A stretch of DNA of 64,000 nt from Olivibacter sp. SDN3. Its GTDB lineage: Bacteria > Bacteroidota > Bacteroidia > Sphingobacteriales > Sphingobacteriaceae. The notes under the pieces were generated by a model. That model had not been told where the DNA came from and searched no databases. It was given only the letters and a program-made list of their open reading frames with translations. The translations under genes and the position numbers were made by a program. Where the stretch lies: assembly GCF_014334135.1 (NCBI RefSeq), contig NZ_CP060497.1:806001-870000 (forward strand), read 5' to 3'. This document shows, in pieces, positions 17,218 through 28,158 of the stretch; the first letter of the stretch is position 1, and each line of letters starts with the position of its first letter.

Positions 17218-18537
17218 TTACCGGTTTCCGCTTTTTACCTCCAGCTCATTGGCAAACTTAATACCGAACACATCCGAGCCCGACTCTAACTCGAATACAT
17301 TGAGGTCAAAATAGGGCACTGCAGCTATTAAATGATCAAAAATATCGGCCATAATCGGTTCATACTCTATCCATTTTGTAGTATTGGTGAAACCGTATAT
17401 TTCCAAGGGCATACCATTCTCAGTTGGAGCGAGCTGCCTGACCATTAATAGCATTCCTTGATTGATTCCGGGATGATTCCGCAAGTACCAGTCGACATAT
17501 TTACGATAAAGCCCAAAATTAGTAAAATTACGCCCATTCAAAGCGAGACTTCTATCTGCATCAATAGTTTCATTATGCTTTTTGATCTCTGCTGCGCGTT
17601 CATCAATATAATCTCTAATGCCTTGAATTTTTTGGAACCTCGGCAATTCATCATCTTTTATAAAGTGTATGCTAGACTGCTTAATAATAATCGAACGTTT
17701 GATTCTTCTGCCACCGGATTCGTGCATCCCTCTCCAATTCTGAAAGGAATCAGCTATTAAGGTATAGGTAGGAATCGTGGTAATGGTTTTATCAAAGTTC
17801 CTAACTTTCACTGTCGTCAGGTTAATCTCCTCCACATCACCATCGGCACCATATTTAGGCATCGTAATCCAGTCGCCAATACGTACCATATCATTGGTGG
17901 TTACCTGTATGCTGGCCACGAAGCCCATAATAGTATCTTTGAACATCAGTAAGAGAATAGCCGATGCCGCCCCCATGGCAGCGAAAAAAGCGGCTGGTGA
18001 TTTTCCCGTTATTGTAGAAAAGATGGCTACGGCACCGAAGAGGTAAAATATCATACGGATGACCGACAGGTAGCTTTCCATGGGTTTTGCGTGGAACGCA
18101 GGTCTTTCTCTTAAGACATCAGCACCGGACCGAATGATGGCCATAATAATGGATATGATCATAAAGACCATATAGATTTCCAACAGGACATCCGCGGGCT
18201 TGATCAAATGCTGAAAGTCATCAAAAACAATCGGAACGGCATTTTTGACCAAGCTAAATGGCGCAATAAGCGCTAAAAAGTGAGGAAAGCGATTTTTAAG
18301 CAGGTAATCGAAAAATTTTAAGCGGGTAGTTGATGCTATCTTACGAAACACCATTTTTAAACCTCTTCGCACAATATACTGCAACACGTACACTAAAAAC
18401 ACCAGTACTGCCAGCAGAACAAAAACATTTACATACGCTGCTATATCCTTATCAATCCCCCATTCTACCAGTTTATCGTAGCTAAAGCGACTGATCAGGC
18501 TGGAGGATTTTTCTAATCCTGTTTCTAAATTTTCCAT
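17218..18537 (-). CDS. MscS-family mechanosensitive ion channel
   Basis: A 439-residue small-conductance mechanosensitive channel. Four or five hydrophobic segments occupy residues 30-200. The pore-lining helix and beta domain follow, with the family stretch KDTIMGFVASIQ then IGDWITMP. After that comes a cytoplasmic domain resembling the YbdG/YnaI-type longer C-terminus. It would release solutes on osmotic downshift in the inner membrane. It stands alone, 116 nt downstream of dnaG in coordinates and on the same strand. No regulatory signal was recognised. Exact subfamily (YbdG-like) is my estimate from length and the C-terminal pattern. Confidence 0.87.
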   Translation of the reverse strand: MENLETGLEKSSSLISRFSYDKLVEWGIDKDIAAYVNVFVLLAVLVFLVYVLQYIVRRGLKMVFRKIASTTRLKFFDYLLKNRFPHFLALIAPFSLVKNAVPIVFDDFQHLIKPADVLLEIYMVFMIISIIMAIIRSGADVLRERPAFHAKPMESYLSVIRMIFYLFGAVAIFSTITGKSPAAFFAAMGAASAILLLMFKDTIMGFVASIQVTTNDMVRIGDWITMPKYGADGDVEEINLTTVKVRNFDKTITTIPTYTLIADSFQNWRGMHESGGRRIKRSIIIKQSSIHFIKDDELPRFQKIQGIRDYIDERAAEIKKHNETIDADRSLALNGRNFTNFGLYRKYVDWYLRNHPGINQGMLLMVRQLAPTENGMPLEIYGFTNTTKWIEYEPIMADIFDHLIAAVPYFDLNVFELESGSDVFGIKFANELEVKSGNR

Positions 18538-18649
18538 AAAAATGACCCTAACACCCTCTGAAGGAAGAGTTTAAAATTATATGATTAACGTTTTAAAGTG
18601 ATGATTTAAGCGCACATAGGATGCGCTCAACAAAGATACAATTCTCTGC

Positions 18650-19834
18650 TTAGTTTCCTAAACGTTTAAGGGTAACATATGCCATTAAGCCCGTGCTTAG
18701 CGCCAACGCCTGCTCATCGATATCGAAATTAGGGGTATGCACAGAGGCGGTAATTCCTTTTGAGGTATTACGGGTACCTAATCGGTAAAAGCATGCATCG
18801 GTAATTTGCGAATAAAATGCGAAATCCTCTCCGGCCAACCATAGATCTAAATCAAGTACATTTTCTTTTCCGAGATACTCCTCCGCATAAGCTCTTATTT
18901 CCTGGGTTAGCAGCTCATTGTTCACCAGAAAAGGGTATCCGCGGACGATTTCAAAATCACATGAGCCCCCCATACTTTCAGCGATACCTTCGGCCATTTT
19001 CTTCATCCGTTGATGCGCTTCCTCTCGCCATTGCTCATCAAAGGTTCTAAACGTTCCTTCTAGCTTCACCTCATTGGGAATGACGTTGGTGGCACCTTCA
19101 GCAACAATTTTTCCAAAAGATAAAACGGTAGGCATTTTAGGATCGGCTATCCGGCTAACCACTTGTTGTAAAGCGGTAATAATGTGAGCAGTAATAACAA
19201 TAGGATCGATGTTTTGCTGTGGTTGCGCACCATGACCGCCTTTGCCCTTCACGGTCACATAGAGTTCATCTGCCGAAGCCATATATTTTCCAGACCTGAA
19301 CCCCACTTTTCCGGCATCGATCAGTGGCATCACATGCTGCCCAATGATGGCACCTGGTTTTGGGTTTTCCAAGACACCTTCCTTAATCATTAGGCTTGCC
19401 CCACCGGGTAGCTTCTCTTCTCCGGGTTGAAAAATCAATTTCACCGTGCCGGCAAAATCCGCTTTCAGACTAGTCAGTATTTTTGCGGTACCCAATAAAG
19501 AAGAGGTATGAACATCATGGCCACAGGCGTGCATTACCCCTGCGTTTTTTGAACCGTAATCCCGCCCATCTACCTCCTGTATGGGCAATGCATCAATATC
19601 CGCCCGAAGTGCAACAACGGCATCACTGGGTCGATCTCCATTTATCAGGGCAACAACGCCTGTATTCGCCTTTTCCTGCCATTCAACACCCAGTTCATCC
19701 AATTTCGACTTAATGTAAGCCGATGTATTATATTCTTCAAAGGAGAGTTCTGGGTTTGCATGAATATGTCTTCTTAGGGCTACAACTTCCGAAAAAACAG
19801 ACTGGGCAAGTTTATAAACGGTATCTTTCAACAT
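18650..19834 (-). CDS. M20 family metal-dependent amidohydrolase
   Basis: A 394-residue member of the M20 aminoacylase/hippurate-hydrolase group, which removes acyl groups from N-acyl amino acids or related amides. The metal site motif MHACGHDVHT gives C104, H106 and H109, followed by PGEEK and later WLAGEDFA. The dimerisation domain sits in the middle. Length is normal. Its start codon overlaps the last base of the SPOR-protein gene, so the two are coupled in one operon. The physiological substrate cannot be deduced; an N-acetyl-diaminopimelate or indole-amide role cannot be separated on sequence alone. Confidence 0.88.
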   Translation of the reverse strand: MLKDTVYKLAQSVFSEVVALRRHIHANPELSFEEYNTSAYIKSKLDELGVEWQEKANTGVVALINGDRPSDAVVALRADIDALPIQEVDGRDYGSKNAGVMHACGHDVHTSSLLGTAKILTSLKADFAGTVKLIFQPGEEKLPGGASLMIKEGVLENPKPGAIIGQHVMPLIDAGKVGFRSGKYMASADELYVTVKGKGGHGAQPQQNIDPIVITAHIITALQQVVSRIADPKMPTVLSFGKIVAEGATNVIPNEVKLEGTFRTFDEQWREEAHQRMKKMAEGIAESMGGSCDFEIVRGYPFLVNNELLTQEIRAYAEEYLGKENVLDLDLWLAGEDFAFYSQITDACFYRLGTRNTSKGITASVHTPNFDIDEQALALSTGLMAYVTLKRLGN

Positions 19835-20289
19835 CAGTATTCTAAATTAACGGTCTCGGTAAATATAAAAACGGAATTGAAGCTCTTCTTCAGTTGATTC
19901 ATCAAGGCTTGTGCATGACTTCTATTGGTAAAATCACCCACCTTTACGCGATAGTTTGGCTGTTCGTATCCGAGATACGTATTTAAATCCTTATAAATAT
20001 GCTTAAACTTTGCTTGCGCCGCATAGGCGTCCGAGCGGTTAGTTCCTGAATAAATCTGTACACGGTAACCATTTGCCGTTACTTTTTGACCAGTCTTGAC
20101 TGGCACTCCAGGTCTTGTTCCCTCTCCTTCTCCCGTTGCTGTTTCTGCATTTCCAAACACCGTACGTTCTTGCTGCAAACGTTCAATCAGTGTGCTTTTG
20201 TGCTCTTCAAGTATGCCTTTCTTATCCTGTGCAGAAACCGCTAACAGCGACAGGCAGAAAAAGCATGTCAACAGAAAATACTTATTCAT
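19834..20289 (-). CDS. SPOR-domain secreted protein
   Basis: A 151-residue exported protein. The first 20 residues form a signal peptide ending near AVSAQ. A short linker rich in charged residues precedes a C-terminal SPOR domain (YRVQIYSGTNRSDA, then YRVKVGDF and an aromatic end), roughly residues 70-148. SPOR domains bind peptidoglycan lacking stem peptides, usually at division sites. The gene starts 20 nt after secA ends and its last base overlaps the M20 gene start. The role is likely in the cell envelope, but no specific function can be named. Confidence 0.85.
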   Translation of the reverse strand: MNKYFLLTCFFCLSLLAVSAQDKKGILEEHKSTLIERLQQERTVFGNAETATGEGEGTRPGVPVKTGQKVTANGYRVQIYSGTNRSDAYAAQAKFKHIYKDLNTYLGYEQPNYRVKVGDFTNRSHAQALMNQLKKSFNSVFIFTETVNLEY

Positions 20290-20309
20290 GAGTTACGGGT
20301 TAAAAACAT

Positions 20310-23300
20310 TTAAGCCTGTCCTATTCCGTGGCAATTCTTATATTTTTTCCCACTGCCACAAGGACAAGGATCATTTCTTCCTATCTTATTATCATTACGG
20401 ATGGGCTGCGTTTTTTGCACTTCTCTCGTATCTTCTACCGGTAAATTACCCCCTCCTGATGTTGCAGCTGCCAATTCAGGCTTGGATACCTTCACTTTTG
20501 GTTGCTGGCTCGGCATAGGCCTTGCCTCTCGCACCTCTTGTGGTTGCTGCTGCGGTATTCCCCCCTTGAACAAGAACGAAACTACATCTTTGTTCATCGC
20601 TGCCAACATCTGTTTGAACAGGTTGAAGGCCTCCATTTTATAAATGATGATCGGATCTTTCTGTTCATAAACCGCATTCTGTACCGACTGCTTCAGGTCG
20701 TCCATTTCACGCAAATGTTCTTTCCACGCCTCATCAATCAACGAAAGAACTACACCCTTTTCAAAAGATTTAAACACCTCTTTACCCTCACTCTCTACCG
20801 CTTTCTTTAGGTTAGCAGCTACTTGCAAACCACGCATACCGTCTGTAAACGGCACGACGATATTTTCTATCTGCTCGCCTCTGGTAGCGAACACATCCTT
20901 CAGTACGGGCAACGTTTGTGAGGCGATATGTTCCGCTTTACGGTGGTAAAAGTCAATGACGTGGTTAAACAGCTGATCTGTCAACGAAGTAATGTTTTCA
21001 TTGGCAAAGGCATCTGCCTCCAAGGCCGGATCAACAGAAAATATCCGGATAAACTCTAATTGGAAATCTTCATAGGTTCCCGTTTCCTTATATTCTGCCA
21101 CCATATCTTCCACGACGTCAAAAATGGTGTTGTTCAAATCGACATCCAGGCGTTCACCGAACAGGGCATTTTTCCGTTTCGCATAGATAACTGTCCGCTG
21201 TGAATTCATCACATCATCATACTCCAACAGACGCTTCCGAATACCAAAGTTGTTTTCTTCTACCTTTTTCTGTGCTCGCTCAATAGACTTGGTAATCATT
21301 GAATGTTGGATTACCTCGCCTTCTTCGATACCCATTCGTACCATGATGTTGGAGATCCTATCCGAACCGAACAAACGCATCAGGTTATCTTCCAGGGACA
21401 CAAAAAACTGTGAGGAGCCAGGATCTCCCTGTCTACCTGCACGACCGCGCAGCTGGCGGTCAACACGGCGGGATTCATGCCGCTCGGTACCTACGATAGC
21501 TAGTCCTCCAGCATCTTTAACACCAGGCCCAAGCTTAATATCCGTACCCCTACCGGCCATATTCGTAGCAATGGTTACTGTACCAGCCTGACCAGCTTCA
21601 GCTACGATATCGGCTTCCCGTTGATGGAGTTTTGCATTCAGCACATTGTGCTTTATTCCGCGTAACTTCAGCATACGACTTAAAAGCTCCGAAATCTCAA
21701 CCGACGTGGTACCCACCAGTACGGGGCGCCCCGCTTCAGTTAATTTTTGGATTTCTTCTGCCACCGCATTATATTTTTCCCGGGCGGTACGATATACCAA
21801 GTCCTCACGGTCGTCTCGTTGGATGGATATATTGGTCGGTATCTCCACCACATCCAGTTTATAGATCTGCCACAGCTCGCCCGCTTCCGTAACGGCTGTA
21901 CCCGTCATTCCGGCCAGCTTATGATACATTCTGAAGTAGTTCTGTAAGGTAATCGTAGCATAAGTCTGTGTAGCATCTTCTACTTTCACATTCTCTTTCG
22001 CCTCAATTGCCTGGTGCAAACCATCTGAATAACGACGGCCATCCATAATACGACCAGTCTGTTCATCTACAATCTTAACCTTACTTTCATCCAATATATA
22101 CTCTACATCTTTCTCAAATAAGGTATAAGCCTTCAACAGTTGATTAACTGAATGTATACGTTCCGATTTAATAGAAAAATCACGCATCAATTCATCTTTC
22201 TTCTGCGCTTTCTCCTCAGCGGTAAGGGATAATTTTTCTATTTCAGCTATTTCCGACCCAACATCCGGCATGACAAAGAAATTAGGATCTTCGCCAGACG
22301 TCGTGATCAATTCAATTCCTTTTTCCGTAAGTTCTACCTGGTTGTTTTTCTCATCAATGACGAAGAAAAGCTCGGCATCCACCTTCGGCATATTCTTGCT
22401 TTGTTCCTGGAGATAATAGTTCTCCGTTTTCATGAGCACCTGACGGTTGCTACCTTCACTCAGAAATTTAATCAGGGCTTTATTTTTTGGCAAACCACGA
22501 TGTGCGCGTAACAAAGCCATCCCGGCCCCATCTACTTCTGTATCTCCTCCTTTAATGCCTTTTTTTGCTTCGTTAAGCACGGTATTGATAAATGCTTTCT
22601 GTGCATTCACCAAACGCTCAATCCGAGGCTTTAACTCATAGAATTCATGTTCATCTCCCCGAGGTATAGGTCCTGATATAATTAACGGTGTACGGGCATC
22701 ATCAATTAATACAGAGTCAACCTCATCCACCATCGCAAAATGAAGCTTACGTTGTACTAATCCCTCAGGCGATTGCGACATATTATCACGCAAATAGTCG
22801 AAGCCAAATTCATTATTGGTGCCAAATACAATATCTGCAGCATAAGCATTTCTTCTGGCGGCAGAGTTTGGTTGATGCTTATCGATACAGTCTACCCGTA
22901 ATCCATGAAATTCAAACAAGGGTCCATTCCACTCAGCATCACGACGGGCAAGATAATCGTTTACGGTAACAATATGTACCCCCTGTCCCGACAATGCATT
23001 TAGGTATGCCGGCAAGGTTCCTACCAAAGTTTTACCTTCACCGGTAGCCATCTCGGCAATTTTACCTTCATGCAGTACAACACCCCCGATCAGCTGCACG
23101 TCATAATGTATCATATTCCAGGTAACCATTGTTCCTGCAGCCATCCAACTGTTCTGCCAAAGAGCTTTTTCACCTTGGATCTCTATATGAGATTTAGTAG
23201 CAGCCAATTCCCGGTCGAAATCACTGGCCGTAACTTCCAGTGTGGTATTTTCAGTAAAACGCCTAGCCGTTTCTTTTACTACAGCAAAGGCTTCGGGAAG

Positions 23301-23618
23301 AATGTCCATCAACACTTCCTCTAACTTTTTATCACGATCTTTGGTAAGCTTATCAACTTTGTCATACAAAGCATTTTTTTCTGCCATTTCTACTTCTGGC
23401 TGTTCAGCTTCCGATTTTAATTCGTTGATTTCCGCATCAATTTCTGCCAAATAATCGGCAATACGCTGCTTAAATTCCGCCGTTTTTGCACGCAGTTCAT
23501 CATTGCTCAGCGATTCCAGTTTACTAAACTCTTCTTTGATTTTCTCAACTAGTGGACGAATATGTTTTATATCACGGTCAGATTTACTGCCAAAAATTTT
23601 ACTTAAGAATCCTAACAT
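20310..23618 (-). CDS. secA: Protein translocase ATPase SecA
   Basis: A 1,102-residue SecA, the ATPase motor of the Sec translocon. The Walker A motif ATGEGKT and the DEVDS helicase block are in the N-terminal half. NMAGRGTDI and [13 protein letters not shown] mark the second nucleotide-binding domain. The protein ends with the zinc-binding tail [16 protein letters not shown]. It is about 200 residues longer than E. coli SecA; much of the extra sequence lies between the first DEAD domain and the second nucleotide domain (about residues 330-470), as in other Bacteroidota. The gene leads a run with the SPOR and M20 genes. Confidence 0.96.
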   Translation of the reverse strand: MLGFLSKIFGSKSDRDIKHIRPLVEKIKEEFSKLESLSNDELRAKTAEFKQRIADYLAEIDAEINELKSEAEQPEVEMAEKNALYDKVDKLTKDRDKKLEEVLMDILPEAFAVVKETARRFTENTTLEVTASDFDRELAATKSHIEIQGEKALWQNSWMAAGTMVTWNMIHYDVQLIGGVVLHEGKIAEMATGEGKTLVGTLPAYLNALSGQGVHIVTVNDYLARRDAEWNGPLFEFHGLRVDCIDKHQPNSAARRNAYAADIVFGTNNEFGFDYLRDNMSQSPEGLVQRKLHFAMVDEVDSVLIDDARTPLIISGPIPRGDEHEFYELKPRIERLVNAQKAFINTVLNEAKKGIKGGDTEVDGAGMALLRAHRGLPKNKALIKFLSEGSNRQVLMKTENYYLQEQSKNMPKVDAELFFVIDEKNNQVELTEKGIELITTSGEDPNFFVMPDVGSEIAEIEKLSLTAEEKAQKKDELMRDFSIKSERIHSVNQLLKAYTLFEKDVEYILDESKVKIVDEQTGRIMDGRRYSDGLHQAIEAKENVKVEDATQTYATITLQNYFRMYHKLAGMTGTAVTEAGELWQIYKLDVVEIPTNISIQRDDREDLVYRTAREKYNAVAEEIQKLTEAGRPVLVGTTSVEISELLSRMLKLRGIKHNVLNAKLHQREADIVAEAGQAGTVTIATNMAGRGTDIKLGPGVKDAGGLAIVGTERHESRRVDRQLRGRAGRQGDPGSSQFFVSLEDNLMRLFGSDRISNIMVRMGIEEGEVIQHSMITKSIERAQKKVEENNFGIRKRLLEYDDVMNSQRTVIYAKRKNALFGERLDVDLNNTIFDVVEDMVAEYKETGTYEDFQLEFIRIFSVDPALEADAFANENITSLTDQLFNHVIDFYHRKAEHIASQTLPVLKDVFATRGEQIENIVVPFTDGMRGLQVAANLKKAVESEGKEVFKSFEKGVVLSLIDEAWKEHLREMDDLKQSVQNAVYEQKDPIIIYKMEAFNLFKQMLAAMNKDVVSFLFKGGIPQQQPQEVREARPMPSQQPKVKVSKPELAAATSGGGNLPVEDTREVQKTQPIRNDNKIGRNDPCPCGSGKKYKNCHGIGQA

Positions 23619-23788
23619 GCTCTAATAATAATCTAAAATATACGCGATTTGCTTCAACAAATGCGCCAAATATTGCGATACGTCATAATGACATCATCAC
23701 AATGAGCAAAGTTAGTGATTTTTATAATAGTACTCAGCATGCCAAAGAAAGTATCGAAAAAGTGATGAATAAAAGCGCATTTATTTTA

Positions 23789-24103
23789 CTTCTTTTTTCC
23801 GCAAAAAGAAGCAAAAGCTCCAGCTGCACCTAGTTGCTACAAGGGTAGTGCCTCCACCTGCAAGTCGCAACTAGCTGAGGCGGATTTTAAGTAGAACGGA
23901 GAACCTTTGCGAGCAGATGGAAAGGAAGATCATCGGCAAACAATAACTAGAGCGATATGATAACATACCCAAGAGTTTACATCTTGTAGTGGGATGCACT
24001 GCCGTTCCTAAGGACTCGAATGGCATAGGCTTGCGTCGGTAGCAATCGGCAGGCAACGTGCCTGATGCAGGCATTTTGCTCTACTTTGTTGCGGACAAAG
24101 TAG
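23789..24103. repeat. Hairpin-capped intergenic repeat, copy 1
   Basis: Most of the 498-bp gap between secA and the next gene. The left end is a 9-bp hairpin (CTTCTTTTT, loop TCCGC, AAAAAGAAG at 23789-23811). The right end is another 9-bp hairpin (CTACTTTGT, loop TGCGG, ACAAAGTAG at 24081-24103). Between them lie an inverted pair CTAGTTGC/GCAACTAG and a TTTACATCTTG block at 23976-23986 followed by CCGTTCC. A diverged second copy in the same orientation is at 38957-39328. It contains no supported ORF. The remaining 170 bp before secA (23619-23788) hold only its upstream region. Confidence 0.6.
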
Positions 24104-24116
24104 AAAAAAATCGTCT

Positions 24117-25379
24117 TTAATTAGGTAACACGGCCCAAACGGTATGTCCGGAATCATCCGTTACCAACATGTAACCTTGTTTTGCAAAAGCAACACCTAC
24201 CGGTCTTCCATATACCTCGCTTTTTTCTTCATCGGCAATGAAACCGGTAAGAAAATCTTTATATTCTCCCGTAGGTTTCCCATCTTCAAAAGGCACAAAT
24301 ACCACTTTGTACCCAACAAGTTCAGACCGATTCCAGGAGCCGTGCTGACCAACATAGGCTCCCGTTTGAAATTTTTCAGAAGTATTAAACGCCAGTCCAA
24401 GAGAAGCAGTATGTGATCCGAGCGCAAAATCCGGAACGATCGACTCTGCTACCAAATCTTCACGTGCACCGTTTAATCGCGGATCGGGGTTTTTGCCCCA
24501 ATAGGCATATGGCCAGCCGTAAAATCCATTTTCCTGTATGCTGGTAATATAGTCTGGCACCAATTGATCGCCCAGCTCATCCCGCTCATTTACCGCTGTC
24601 CATAATTTACCTGTTACCGGCTCCCAATCAACACCTACTGGATTTCTCAGGCCGGCAGCATATATCTTTTCTCCGGTACCGTCTGGGTTGATCTCTAAAA
24701 TGTTCGCCCGTCGCCTTTCATGCTCCATCCCATTTTCACCCGCATTACTCCCCGAACCTACGGTAACATAGATTTTTGTACCGTCGGCATTTGCTATTAA
24801 GTTACGTGTCCAATGGTTATTGTACCCTCCCGCGGGCAGATCTAATAGCTTTTCTCCTTTTGCGGTGATCGCTTTTTCTCCTGCTTTGTAGGGGTATCTC
24901 CATAATCCATCGGTATTTGCCACATAAAAATAGTCTCCAAGCGCCAACATACCGAATGGCCTGTTCAGATTCTCCAGAAAAGTATTTTTGCTATCTGCAA
25001 GGCCATCACCATCGGTATCACGTAAGAGTGTTATTCTATTGGCACTTTTACCCGTTGTCTGCGACTCCGCTATAAAGATGTCGCCATTTGGGCCTACATA
25101 TACCCAACGTGGGTGCTGAAATCCGTCTGCAAATTTCACTACGCGGTACCCTACAGGCGCGATCGGCGTTTTTTCTTCAGGCCATCCGATAACTTTAGAA
25201 GTATTAATGGCGGACTCGGTAGCTAGAGGGTCTGCTAAACGAATCTCCGGGCCATACTCGCTTATATGATCGGAAAGCGTATCTACAGCGGTCTCGTTAT
25301 GATCTTTTGTAGATCCATTACAAGCCGATACCATGAGCAAGGCCGGCAACACTAACAAAGAAAACGTCTTGAACTTCAT
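24117..25379 (-). CDS. PQQ-dependent sugar (sorbosone-type) dehydrogenase, lipoprotein
   Basis: A 420-residue beta-propeller of the glucose/sorbosone dehydrogenase family, which oxidises sugars or related aldehydes in the periplasm with pyrroloquinoline quinone. The N-terminus is a lipoprotein signal ending in MVSAC, with the lipidated cysteine near residue 20. Family motifs include GFQHPRWVYVGPNGD, RNPVGVDWEP and GSWNRS. The length is typical of the membrane-bound sorbosone dehydrogenase group. No PQQ biosynthesis genes are in the window, so the cofactor might be scavenged. The gene is 47 nt downstream of pgi on the same strand. The true substrate is unknown. Confidence 0.83.
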   Translation of the reverse strand: MKFKTFSLLVLPALLMVSACNGSTKDHNETAVDTLSDHISEYGPEIRLADPLATESAINTSKVIGWPEEKTPIAPVGYRVVKFADGFQHPRWVYVGPNGDIFIAESQTTGKSANRITLLRDTDGDGLADSKNTFLENLNRPFGMLALGDYFYVANTDGLWRYPYKAGEKAITAKGEKLLDLPAGGYNNHWTRNLIANADGTKIYVTVGSGSNAGENGMEHERRRANILEINPDGTGEKIYAAGLRNPVGVDWEPVTGKLWTAVNERDELGDQLVPDYITSIQENGFYGWPYAYWGKNPDPRLNGAREDLVAESIVPDFALGSHTASLGLAFNTSEKFQTGAYVGQHGSWNRSELVGYKVVFVPFEDGKPTGEYKDFLTGFIADEEKSEVYGRPVGVAFAKQGYMLVTDDSGHTVWAVLPN

Positions 25380-25426
25380 TTGATTTTTCTGATTTCCCTA
25401 AGCAACAGCCCTGGCTAAAAAAAGTT

Positions 25427-27073
25427 TTAACGCCATGACTTATACTGATTGATCAACCCATTGGTAGAAGAATCATGAGAAACAACCTCTTTATCGGTTT
25501 TCAATTCGGGCAGTATTTTCCCAGCAAGCTGTTTGCCCAACTCTACCCCCCACTGATCGAAACTAAAAATGTTCCAAATTACACCCTGCGTGAAGATCTT
25601 ATGTTCATAAAACGCGATCAGGGTTCCTAAACTTCTTGGGGTTATTTTCTTTATAAGAAAGGAGTTGCTCGGACGGTTACCTTCAAAAACCTTAAAAGGC
25701 GTAAGCGCTTGAATATCCTCAACAGATTTATCAGTAGCCTCCAGCTCCAGCACAACTTCATCTTCCATCTTTCCGTTCATTAAAGCCTCTGTCTGCGCAA
25801 AGAAATTGGATAACAGCAGCTGATGATGCGCACCAATAGGGTTGTGTGTTTGAGCGGGAGCGATAAAATCGCAAGGAATCATTTTCGTTCCCTGGTGAAT
25901 CAACTGATAAAAAGCATGCTGCCCATTGGTTCCCGGTTCACCCCAAATGATAGGCCCCGTTTGATATTCCACTGGTTTTCCTTTGCGATCAACATACTTT
26001 CCGTTACTTTCCATATCTCCCTGCTGGAAATAGGCGGCAAAACGATGCATATACTGATCATAAGGAAGAATAGCATGACTCTCGGCATCAAAAAAGTTAT
26101 TGTACCATACCCCCAACATCCCCATGAGTACGGGTATGTTTTCTTCAAAGGGTGTATTTCTAAAATGATTATCAGCAGCATGTGCTCCTACCAGTAGCTC
26201 CTTAAAGTTGTCAAAGCCTATACCTAGGGCGATGGAAAGACCGATGGCGCTCCATAAAGAATAACGGCCACCTACCCAATCCCAGAACTCAAACATATTT
26301 TGCGTATCAATACCAAAATCCTGCACGGCTCGTGTATTTGTACTGAGCGCAACAAAATGTTTGGCAATATCTTTTTCACTGCCGCCCTGTGTTAAAAACC
26401 AGTCGCGCGCGCTATGCGCGTTAGCCATGGTTTCCTGTGTTGTAAATGTTTTGGAAGCGATCAGGAACAGGGTTGTCTCGGCGTTCACCTGGCGTAATAC
26501 TTCGGCAATATGCGTACCATCAACATTGGACACAAAGTGTAAGTTCAAATGATTTTTATACGCTTTCAGAGCTTCTGTTACCATTACCGGTCCAAGGTCA
26601 GACCCACCAATTCCAATATTCACGACATCAGTAATTGTTTCCCTGCTATAGCCTTTCCAATTCCCGGAAATTACGGAGGAGCTAAACGACTCCATATGGT
26701 CGAGCACGGCATTCACTGCGGGCATCACATCTTGTCCGTCCACGTTTACCGGTTGATTACCTATGTTTCGCAATGCGGTATGCAAAACAGCACGGTTCTC
26801 TGTTTCATTGATTGACTGCCCGTTAAACATAGCTTCAATAGCTTCCTGAAGCTTGCATTCCCTAGCTAACTGCACCAATAAGGCTATGGTCTGCTCATCG
26901 ATCCGATTCTTCGAATAGTCGAATAACATATCCTCAAAAAGTATCGAAAACTTCTCAAAACGCTTAGCATCAGACGCAAATAAATCACGTAAATGCTTAG
27001 GTGCTATATTAATATAGTGGTTGCTTAAATAGTTATAAGCATCTGTTTCTGTAAAATTCACACTTGGTAACAT
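25427..27073 (-). CDS. pgi: Glucose-6-phosphate isomerase
   Basis: A 548-residue phosphoglucose isomerase that interconverts glucose-6-phosphate and fructose-6-phosphate in glycolysis and gluconeogenesis. Both family signatures are present: [14 protein letters not shown] with the later [17 protein letters not shown], and the C-terminal [13 protein letters not shown]. The length matches the proteobacterial-type long Pgi. It is followed by the PQQ-type dehydrogenase on the same strand. A 341-bp divergent intergenic region precedes it. Confidence 0.96.
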   Translation of the reverse strand: MLPSVNFTETDAYNYLSNHYINIAPKHLRDLFASDAKRFEKFSILFEDMLFDYSKNRIDEQTIALLVQLARECKLQEAIEAMFNGQSINETENRAVLHTALRNIGNQPVNVDGQDVMPAVNAVLDHMESFSSSVISGNWKGYSRETITDVVNIGIGGSDLGPVMVTEALKAYKNHLNLHFVSNVDGTHIAEVLRQVNAETTLFLIASKTFTTQETMANAHSARDWFLTQGGSEKDIAKHFVALSTNTRAVQDFGIDTQNMFEFWDWVGGRYSLWSAIGLSIALGIGFDNFKELLVGAHAADNHFRNTPFEENIPVLMGMLGVWYNNFFDAESHAILPYDQYMHRFAAYFQQGDMESNGKYVDRKGKPVEYQTGPIIWGEPGTNGQHAFYQLIHQGTKMIPCDFIAPAQTHNPIGAHHQLLLSNFFAQTEALMNGKMEDEVVLELEATDKSVEDIQALTPFKVFEGNRPSNSFLIKKITPRSLGTLIAFYEHKIFTQGVIWNIFSFDQWGVELGKQLAGKILPELKTDKEVVSHDSSTNGLINQYKSWR

Positions 27074-27414
27074 AATAACATCAAATTTTCACGAAACTAC
27101 AAATTCATTGCAGAAAGTAAAAGCCCAACGCATTATTTTATTAGGCTATTTACCGACCGAAAGTGACTTGTTACAAGCATCGATCACACGATACCTGTAG
27201 CACAACATCGAACAATCAAGCAATTTTTAACACTTTTTTGCTTTAATAAAATATAAAAATTCAATACCTTTAACAAACAAAAACAAGCTGTGTATTAACC
27301 TGTTTTATTACTGAGATTTGAACATTTGGGATTTGCAAAAGAAATCGGCTATTGTTAATTTAGTATCCTGAATCTATAGTATAAAGCAGTAAGCAATGAG
27401 GTAAACGGATAAAG
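27074..27414. other. Divergent intergenic region, pgi / TPR gene
   Basis: 341 bp of AT-rich sequence that must hold the promoters of pgi (minus) and the TPR gene (plus). I found no TAnnTTTG box I would defend, no hairpin terminator and no open frame resembling a gene. Confidence 0.5.
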
Positions 27415-28131
27415 ATGACTGACGTTAATTACGAAAATATTGAACGTTATCTTTCTGGTGATATGACAGAAAAAGAGCGTAGTAGCTTTGAAGATGAGCT
27501 GGACGGAAATGAAGAGCTCGCTCAGGAACTTCGATTCTATATGTACGTCAATAAAAGTGTTGCTGAATGCCTGCGTCAGTCATGTGTGCCTGGCCCGAAA
27601 AAACAGGTGAGCAGATTTCCATCCTTAAAGAATATCCGAGCAAACCGTCAAATAAAATGGGGGATATTAGCTTTAACAACTCTGCTATTTGGGGGTGTAC
27701 TATTATGGTCGCCATGGACAAACGACGGATTAGTGGAAGCTAACCAAGTGAAGATGAGCGCCGTTGACAATGATGGTTTATTAATAGAAAATAAATACCC
27801 GGACATTATCGAGCTTTTTAACGACGGCAAATATACCGAGGCACTCCCATTACTGAATAACGCACTTACTGAAGTGCCCGACGATCTTTATATACGTTAT
27901 TACCGGGGTGTTACTTATCTAAACTTAGCATATCTGGGTTCTGCGCGCCGCGATTTATTGAAGGTTTACTCAGAAAGCACTTCGCAAATGTATGAAGCCG
28001 CTTACTATATTGCGCTGAGTTACACCTTAGAAGAAGACGATTACGCTGAAAGTGCTCTTAATTGGCTCGAAAAAATCCCAAAAGAGGCTGCCATTTATCC
28101 GAAAGCGGCTGAGCTAATGAAAAAATTATAG
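27415..28131 (+). CDS. Membrane-anchored TPR protein with anti-sigma-like N-terminus
   Basis: A 238-residue protein with three parts. The first 75 residues (YLSGDMTEKERSSFEDEL) resemble the short helical cytoplasmic segment of Bacteroidota anti-sigma/FecR-like regulators. A single membrane helix follows at about 80-100. A periplasmic tetratricopeptide region follows at about 120-238 (YTEALPLLNNAL, then RYYRGVTYLNLA). No function can be assigned. It lies 27 nt upstream of prfB, but prfB appears to have its own promoter box. A scaffold or regulator role is a guess from architecture only. Confidence 0.75.
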   Translation: MTDVNYENIERYLSGDMTEKERSSFEDELDGNEELAQELRFYMYVNKSVAECLRQSCVPGPKKQVSRFPSLKNIRANRQIKWGILALTTLLFGGVLLWSPWTNDGLVEANQVKMSAVDNDGLLIENKYPDIIELFNDGKYTEALPLLNNALTEVPDDLYIRYYRGVTYLNLAYLGSARRDLLKVYSESTSQMYEAAYYIALSYTLEEDDYAESALNWLEKIPKEAAIYPKAAELMKKL

Positions 28132-28145
28132 TTCGTAATTTTGGT

Positions 28146-28153
28146 TATCTTTG
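28146..28153 (+). promoter_or_regulatory. TATCTTTG box of prfB
   Basis: A perfect TAnnTTTG match that ends 5 nt before the prfB ATG at 28159. It implies a leaderless or nearly leaderless prfB mRNA. No TTG element at the usual distance is obvious. Confidence 0.45.
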
Positions 28154-28158
28154 CGCCT

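Noticed and set aside
23871-24074. A 67-codon minus-strand frame within the first repeat copy
   Set aside because: It lies across the structured repeat, is not preserved in the second copy and resembles no protein.
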